From Synergistaceae bacterium (GTDB lineage Bacteria > Synergistota > Synergistia > Synergistales > Aminobacteriaceae), in the NCBI GenBank assembly GCA_031273365.1, contig JAISSA010000019.1, positions 1 to 17,923 on the forward strand: a stretch of DNA of 17,923 bases, written 5' to 3'. The notes below the pieces were generated by a model. That model was not told the origin of the DNA, searched no databases, and saw only the letters and a program-made list of their open reading frames with translations. Each line of letters opens with the position of its first letter. Position 1 is the stretch's first letter. Shown one piece after another: positions 14,014 through 17,923 of this stretch. Both the position numbers and the translations under genes were made by a program.

Positions 14014-14703
14014 ATGAGCGGGACGCAAACTGGGACGCAGGAGCTGAGCTGTTCGAGCTGTACGGTCGGCAATTGCTCGAACCTGCGGAAGTCGTTTCCC
14101 GAGTTCTGTCTGACCACGAACGCAAAAGAGGGAATCGTGGAGGACGTCACGAAGCGCTATATCAAAAGCCCCAAAGACCGGAAGATCGCCCTCGCCTCGG
14201 CGAAAATCGAATCGGACTACTACGGCAGGGCCACGCGGGTGGAGGAAACCCTGCTCTTCATCAGGGCGATGGGCTACAAAAAAGTGGGCGTCGCCACCTG
14301 CGTGGGGCTGCTGAGCGAATGCAACCAGTTCGCGCGCATCGCGCGGGCCAAGGGCATCGACATCTACGGAGTGGCCTGCAAGGTTGGGGCTGTGGATAAA
14401 ACGGTGATCGGCCTGACGGAGGATCAGAAGCTGTCCCCCGGCTCTCACGAGTCCATGTGCAACCCCATCCTCCAGGCCACGCTGCTGAACGAGCAGAATA
14501 CGGAGCTCAACATCGTCATCGGCCTCTGCGTCGGCCACGACAGCCTGTTCATAAAGCACTCGAAGGCCCCCGTGACGTACCTGATCGTCAAGGACAGGGT
14601 GCTGTGCCACAACCCCGCTGCGGCCCTCTACGGCGCGGGCGGCTATTACAGAAGGCTCATGAGTCCTGAGCTGCCCGCCCCGGCCAGGCAGGACAGGGAC
14701 TGA
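14014..14703 (+). CDS. DUF1847 putative metal-binding protein
   Basis: The 229-residue cytoplasmic protein has ten cysteines. The N-terminal cluster C13-x2-C16-x4-C21-x10-C32 is the metal- or Fe-S-binding pattern of DUF1847. Further conserved-looking cysteines lie in VGVATCVGLLSEC (96, 103), KVGAVDKT preceded by C122, C149, GLCVGHDS (C172) and C198. The family is widespread in anaerobic bacteria and archaea, and its biochemical role is unknown. ATG 14014 is preferred over GTG 14005 because GAGGTG (14002-14007) lies 6 bases upstream. The stop at 14701 is followed in the same frame by a D-cysteine desulfhydrase remnant, and the gene sits among cysteine and sulfur genes. Confidence 0.88.
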   Translation: MSGTQTGTQELSCSSCTVGNCSNLRKSFPEFCLTTNAKEGIVEDVTKRYIKSPKDRKIALASAKIESDYYGRATRVEETLLFIRAMGYKKVGVATCVGLLSECNQFARIARAKGIDIYGVACKVGAVDKTVIGLTEDQKLSPGSHESMCNPILQATLLNEQNTELNIVIGLCVGHDSLFIKHSKAPVTYLIVKDRVLCHNPAAALYGAGGYYRRLMSPELPAPARQDRD

Positions 14704-15054
14704 CTCCTGAGCCTGAACGGTTACATCACAAAAAACGAAGCCGTGTATTCTTTGACGCAAAGACTCTTCGAGAAACTTAAAGTTCCGGTCCCCTTCTCGC
14801 GGAACGATGTGATTGTTTTCGACGACTACGTCGGCGAGGGCTATTCCCTCCCGACCGAGGGCATGATCGAAGCCGTGAAGCTCCTTGCCCGCACCGAAGC
14901 CATTCTCCTCGATCCCGTTTATACCGGAAAGGCGATGGCCGGGACGATAGACCTGATCAAAAAGGGATATTTCGACGCGGCAAAAAACATTCTCTTCCTC
15001 CACACCGGAGGTTCCTCGGCCCTGTATGTCTACGCGGATAAATTTTTCGATTGA
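14704..15054 (+). pseudogene. C-terminal remnant of a D-cysteine desulfhydrase / ACC deaminase-type PLP enzyme
   Basis: About 116 codons are open after the DUF1847 stop and in the same frame. From about 14806 the product closely follows the C-terminal third of D-cysteine desulfhydrase: DDYVGEGYSLPTEGMIEAVK, then LLARTEAILLDPVYTGKAMAG and LFLHTGGSSALYVY (each matched to the family pattern). The intact family has about 330 residues with its PLP lysine in the missing N-terminal part, so this piece cannot be an active enzyme. No second half is present nearby. The nearest start is GTG 14743, without a Shine-Dalgarno. It is probably the 3' end left by a deletion that joined DUF1847 to this site. 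Confidence 0.8.
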
Positions 15055-15063
15055 TTATGCCTG

Positions 15064-15108
15064 TTAAGTTTATGATGATTAAGTTTATGATGGTTAAGTT
15101 GCATCAGG
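15064..15108 (+). repeat. Three tandem 15-bp repeats
   Basis: TTAAGTTTATGATGA (15064-15078) and TTAAGTTTATGATGG (15079-15093) are followed by the diverged TTAAGTTGCATCAGG (15094-15108). They begin 10 bases after the desulfhydrase remnant. The period is a multiple of three, but no convincing gene covers them. Confidence 0.8.
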
Positions 15109-15129
15109 TTTCGTGTTTTTCAGGGGGTC

Positions 15130-15184
15130 CAGGGGGCGTCAGCCCCCTGATAAAACGGAACATCAGCGCGGCAGAACGCCGCGC
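15130..15184. repeat. Two strong hairpins between the remnant and the cold-shock gene
   Basis: CAGGGGGC-GTCA-GCCCCCTG (15130-15149) has eight perfect pairs. GCGCGGC-AGAAC-GCCGCGC (15166-15184) has seven. The first resembles the GGGG...CCCC hairpins of the repeat family. Neither is followed by a T-tract on the plus strand. Confidence 0.6.
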
Positions 15185-15204
15185 GAAAGAGCTCCTGTTT
15201 AAAT

Positions 15205-15235
15205 GGGCTCCCCCTTCGGGGAGCCCTGGATTTTT
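15205..15235. terminator. Terminator hairpin between convergent transcripts
   Basis: GGGCTCCCC-CTTC-GGGGAGCCC (15205-15226) has nine perfect pairs. On the plus strand it is followed by TGGATTTTT, giving a fair rho-independent terminator. On the minus strand it lies 54 bases past the cold-shock gene stop and could also stop that transcript, although its T-tract there is poor. Confidence 0.7.
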
Positions 15236-15280
15236 GGCGATCCTGTTGTTATTGAACGATCTTTGACGATTCTGAAAAGC

Positions 15281-15481
15281 TTATAGCCTGGAGACGTTGG
15301 CTGCCTGCGGTCCCTTTTCGCCATTCACGATTTCGAACGATACCTTCTGTCCCTCAGCAAGGGTTTTGAAGCCTTCACCCATGATCGCGCTGTAATGCAC
15401 AAAAACATCCTTACCCTCGTCAGCAGTAATAAACCCATACCCCTTGCTCTCGTTGAACCACTTCACGGTACCCTGAGCCAT
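15281..15481 (-). CDS. Cold-shock domain protein (CspA family)
   Basis: This RNA-binding OB-fold protein has 66 residues, the normal size. It starts MAQGTVKWFNESKGYGFITA and carries RNP1 (KGYGFI) and RNP2 (VFVHY), ending GPQAANVSRL. It acts as an RNA chaperone or antiterminator in the cytoplasm. ATG 15481 is chosen because AGGAGG (15497-15492) lies 10 bases upstream. A longer in-frame start at 15520 would add 13 hydrophobic residues foreign to the family. It is a single-gene unit with its own strong promoter at 15538-15566. Confidence 0.97.
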   Translation of the reverse strand: MAQGTVKWFNESKGYGFITADEGKDVFVHYSAIMGEGFKTLAEGQKVSFEIVNGEKGPQAANVSRL

Positions 15482-15537
15482 TAATAAAAAGCCTCCTAAA
15501 ACAAACAAAATTACCGACACAAAGACGGCATGAAGAC

Positions 15538-15566
15538 AGAATACAAGCTTTAGATCAATATGTCAA
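15538..15566 (-). promoter_or_regulatory. Promoter of the cold-shock gene
   Basis: On the minus strand, TTGACA (15566-15561), a 17-base spacer and TATTCT (15543-15538) form a near-consensus promoter. The predicted leader is about 50 bases. Confidence 0.85.
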
Positions 15567-15796
15567 GATACTTATGTATTTCTCCAAAATGGAGATGAAA
15601 CTCGGAAAACATCCGTAAACTTCAGTCATAAAAGAGATTTTTCGCTTTACGAATTTTTCGGGAGGACGTTCGCCTCTTTCCGCATCCCATTCGAACTGTC
15701 GAGACCCCCCTGCTGCTATAATTGATGCGGTTGCTCCTGTGAAAGACCTGATGGAGTCCGTATCGTCGGATAAGACCGGAAAGAAGGGCAAATTCC
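15567..15796. other. Intergenic region between the csp promoter and the AAA/nuclease gene
   Basis: No gene is supported here. TCTCCA-AAA-TGGAGA (15581-15595) is a perfect short inverted repeat near the csp promoter and could be an operator. TATAAT at 15717-15722 is the best -10 candidate for the gene at 15797, but no good -35 box lies at the right distance. Confidence 0.4.
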
Positions 15797-17488
15797 GTGA
15801 ACAAACTTCCCAAACTGCCGACAGGCATTCAGTCGTTCGAAAAAATCAGGGAAAAAGGCTATCTTTACGTCGATAAAACGAAATACCTTGTGGATCTCAT
15901 TGACGATGGAGAAGTCTATTTTCTTTCGCGGCCCCGGAGGTTCGGCAAGTCTTTGACGATCTCCACGTTCGACGCGCTCTTTTCCGGGAAAAAGGAGCTC
16001 TTTCGGGGACTTTACGCCGAAAAGTTCTTTGAGCGGCCGGATTATAAAGCGCATCCCGTTGTGGAACTGGACATGAGCAAAGTCATCGCGACCCGCGGGA
16101 TGGAGACATTGGTCGATTCCATGATTCTTCAGGTCAGGAGAAACGCGGAACGTCATTCCGTCGGACTCTCCGAGCTGGCTTTCAGGGATCCTTCCACGGC
16201 GCTCTGCGAACTGATCGAGACGCTTGCGAAAAAAGAACAAATTCCCGTGGTTGTCCTCGTTGACGAGTACGATCATCCGATACTGGATTTTATCGCGCAG
16301 CCTGAAAAAGCCGATGAAATCCGCAGACTCCTCAAAGATTTTTATACACAAATCAAGGCTTCCGATAAATTTCTTCGTTTTGTTTTCATGACAGGCATCA
16401 GCAAATCTGCGAAGATGGGCATATTCTCCGCGATGAACAACCTGAAGGACATCTCCATGAAGAACGAATATGCAACGATGCTGGGTTATACCGAAGACGA
16501 GCTCCTGTCCAATTTTGGAGGCCATATCGACAGAACGGCCGCTGCATTGGGAGAAAGCCGGGAGGACCTTGTCTCTCAAATCCGGGATTACTACGACGGA
16601 TTTTCGTTCGACGGCAGGAATCGCCTCTATAATCCGTTTTCCACGCTGAATTTTTTCGACGATGCGACGTTCAAAAACTACTGGTTCGAGACGGGCACGC
16701 CGTCCTTTCTGGTTGCGTACGTCAAAAAGCACGATTTGGAGGTGGAAAACTTCCGCGGCCTGAGCGTCGACGACGAGTTTACCCTGGTGGCGGAGATCGA
16801 GCGGGCGTCGCCGGAGAGCTTCCTCTTTCAGAGCGGGTACCTCGCGGTGCGGGAGCAACGCGGCAGGAACCTTGTCCTCGACTATCCGAACAAAGAAGTG
16901 CTTTCTTCGGTGGCGCGCCTCTTTCTTTACGGGAAATTTGAGCTCCCCGGTATCCGGGCCACGGCGAACGACCTTGGAGAAGCGTTGGGGAACGGGTGTG
17001 CCGGAGAGCTGGTGAAGGTCTACAACGCGCTGCTTGCGAGTCTGCCTTACGATCTTTACGAACGTGAAGAACGAAAGTATGCCAGAGAACACCGGCGCAA
17101 ACAGGAGGGAGGCATTTCGGTCCCGTACGCGGAGAGTTTTTATCACATGATCCTCTTTGCGCTGATCTGGGCCTCGCAGGTGAACACAACGGCGGAGAAT
17201 CACAGTTACCGGGGCCGCAGCGACATCGAGGCGGAGAAGAACGGACATCGTTACGTGGTGGAGCTGAAGGTCGCCGACGGAAAAGAGGCGGCGGAAAAAG
17301 CCGCCGATGACGCGATGATGCAGATTCGAGAAAAAGGATACGCGGATAAATACGCGGAGACGGGGGTGACTCAGGGGTCCACGACCCGGGGGTCCACGAC
17401 CCTGATCGGGCTGGCGGTGGACCGGACGGCCCGACGGGTTGGGGCTTGCAGGATCGAAAAGGACAGAAGGGTAACCCTCAGGATATAG
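15797..17488 (+). CDS. AAA-ATPase-like / PD-(D/E)XK nuclease family protein
   Basis: The 563-residue protein has an N-terminal predicted AAA-ATPase domain and a C-terminal PD-(D/E)XK nuclease-like domain. GIQSFEKIREKGYLYVDKT is the family start. A Walker A-like loop SRPRRFGKS lies at 44-52 and Walker B LVDEYD ends at D159. The nuclease signature is D476 (GRSDIEAE) with E489-L-K491, followed by the helix AMMQIREKGYADKY. These proteins are abundant, often multicopy, in anaerobes, and their role is unsettled (mobile-element or defence related). It starts at GTG 15797 with a modest AAGAAGGG site and the expected N-terminus. Its C-terminal third is closely matched by a second gene in opposite orientation beginning 14 bases past its stop. 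Confidence 0.88.
   Translation: MNKLPKLPTGIQSFEKIREKGYLYVDKTKYLVDLIDDGEVYFLSRPRRFGKSLTISTFDALFSGKKELFRGLYAEKFFERPDYKAHPVVELDMSKVIATRGMETLVDSMILQVRRNAERHSVGLSELAFRDPSTALCELIETLAKKEQIPVVVLVDEYDHPILDFIAQPEKADEIRRLLKDFYTQIKASDKFLRFVFMTGISKSAKMGIFSAMNNLKDISMKNEYATMLGYTEDELLSNFGGHIDRTAAALGESREDLVSQIRDYYDGFSFDGRNRLYNPFSTLNFFDDATFKNYWFETGTPSFLVAYVKKHDLEVENFRGLSVDDEFTLVAEIERASPESFLFQSGYLAVREQRGRNLVLDYPNKEVLSSVARLFLYGKFELPGIRATANDLGEALGNGCAGELVKVYNALLASLPYDLYEREERKYAREHRRKQEGGISVPYAESFYHMILFALIWASQVNTTAENHSYRGRSDIEAEKNGHRYVVELKVADGKEAAEKAADDAMMQIREKGYADKYAETGVTQGSTTRGSTTLIGLAVDRTARRVGACRIEKDRRVTLRI
17374..17403 (+). repeat. 15-bp tandem duplication inside the nuclease-domain gene
   Basis: GGGGTCCACGACCC occurs at 17374-17387 and 17389-17402, adding a second GSTT unit (QGSTTRGSTTLIGLAV). 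The paralogue at 17503 onward has a single TPSTT at this place, so the duplication is specific to this copy and keeps the frame. Confidence 0.8.
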
Positions 17489-17513
17489 CCCCGATATGGG
17501 GTTTATAGTTTTT
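17487..17513. terminator. Weak shared terminator between convergent genes
   Basis: CCCC-GATAT-GGGG (17489-17501), with weaker flanking pairs, is followed by TTTATAGTTTTT (17502-17513) on the plus strand. It sits in the 14-base gap between the stops of the two convergent paralogues and overlaps the minus-strand stop codon. Confidence 0.45.
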
Positions 17514-17923
17514 CGATCCTGTATCCTCCCACCCGGCGTCTCGTCTGGTCCACCGCCAGTCCGATCAGGGTTGTCGATGGCGTTGCGCAGGTTACGGTCA
17601 GGCTTGCGTATTTGTCCGCGTACCCCTTTTTCCGAATCTGCAGGATCGCCTCGTCGGCCGCCTTCTCCGCCGCCTCTTTCCCCTCCGCGACCTTCAGCTC
17701 CACCACGTAACGGTGACCGTTCTTCTCCGCCTCGATGTCGCTTCGCCCCCAGTAGCTGTGGCTTTCCGCCGCCGTGTTCACTCGCGATGCCCAGACCAGA
17801 GAGCACAGAACGGCGTGATAGAAACTTTCCGCATAGGGGGTCACGATACCGCATTCGCGTCCGCGTTCGCGCTCTCTGGCGTACTTTCGCCCTTCCTGTT
17901 CGTAAATGTCGTAAGGAATGCTT
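17503..17923 (-). CDS. Second AAA-ATPase-like / PD-(D/E)XK nuclease family protein, C-terminal part
   Basis: The gene enters from beyond the window edge, so only its last 139 or so codons are visible. The frame is open to 17923. The visible part begins SIPYDIYEQEGRKYARE and continues with TPYAESFYHAV, the nuclease signature GRSDIEAEKNGHRY...ELKVAE, then LQIRKKGYADKY and LIGLAVDQTRRRVGGYRIEKL. It aligns along its length with the end of the gene at 15797-17488, with long identical DNA stretches around the SDIEAE and VVELK codons. The short ATG-less start sometimes drawn at GTG 17844 is internal and not real. Its function is as for the paralogue. Confidence 0.85.
   Translation of the reverse strand, partial: SIPYDIYEQEGRKYARERERGRECGIVTPYAESFYHAVLCSLVWASRVNTAAESHSYWGRSDIEAEKNGHRYVVELKVAEGKEAAEKAADEAILQIRKKGYADKYASLTVTCATPSTTLIGLAVDQTRRRVGGYRIEKL

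Noticed and set aside
14701..14703. TGA read as selenocysteine, joining DUF1847 to the desulfhydrase remnant
   Set aside because: No SECIS-like hairpin was seen directly after it, DUF1847 is already full length, and the remnant's position is a one-in-three frame coincidence.
15064..15108. CRISPR-like array
   Set aside because: The units are contiguous 15-bp tandem repeats without spacers, and no cas gene is present.
15051..15266. A 71-codon frame covering the tandem repeats and hairpins
   Set aside because: Its sequence is translated repeats and hairpin DNA, it lacks a ribosome site, and it runs through the terminator at 15205.
15716..17854. A 712-codon open frame on the minus strand opposite the AAA/nuclease gene
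   Set aside because: It is a shadow of two coding regions with recognisable domains, and its own product has no motif.

Overview
The window looks like chromosomal DNA of a GC-rich, Gram-negative-type (diderm) anaerobic bacterium. I lean towards the phylum Synergistota. This is an inference from gene content: an RND pump without a lipoprotein adaptor, an Rrf2 regulator next to cysK, mnmA and larE, DUF1847, DUF3791, and AAA-ATPase/PD-(D/E)XK proteins. No marker gene proves it. There are no rRNA, tRNA, CRISPR or recognisable transposase genes in the window.

Layout. (1) 17-4966, plus strand: a promoter and palindromic operator, then a TetR-type regulator, a membrane-fusion adaptor and a large RND permease in one tightly coupled operon. 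The permease lacks the aspartate pair used for proton coupling. (2) 5015-5110: a small palindromic repeat element that also serves as the terminator between convergent operons. (3) 5121-8797, minus strand: a class II aldolase-like enzyme, then PnuC (nicotinamide riboside uptake) and NadR (NMN adenylyltransferase/ribosylnicotinamide kinase) overlapping by 4 bp, then two small coupled genes, the last being DUF3791. (4) 8948-13535, plus strand: pgsA (phospholipid synthesis), an Rrf2 regulator with three cysteines, then, behind a near-consensus promoter and a structured leader, cysK, mnmA and larE. The last three all concern cysteine or sulfur transfer. (5) 13534-15054: two inverted repeat-element copies enclose a 44-codon cysteine-rich reading frame and a terminator hairpin. 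They are followed by the cysteine-rich DUF1847 protein and a 3' remnant of a D-cysteine desulfhydrase-type gene. (6) 15281-15481, minus strand: a cold-shock protein with a textbook promoter. (7) 15797-17923: two paralogous AAA-ATPase/PD-(D/E)XK genes meeting tail to tail; the second runs off the window.

How the genes work together. Region 1 is a self-regulated export system. Region 3 is NAD salvage: the transporter feeds its own kinase/adenylyltransferase. Regions 4-5 form a sulfur neighbourhood. The Rrf2 protein probably acts on the promoter just downstream, which drives cysteine synthesis and two PP-loop sulfur-transfer enzymes. The Cys-rich frame ending in three cysteine codons before a terminator is a candidate cysteine-responsive attenuator, or alternatively cargo of a small repeat-bounded cassette.

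The items most worth a second look are the RND permease without its proton-relay residues, the Cys-rich frame/terminator cassette between 13534 and 13942, the repeat family itself, and the regulator gene whose natural start position reads ATA.
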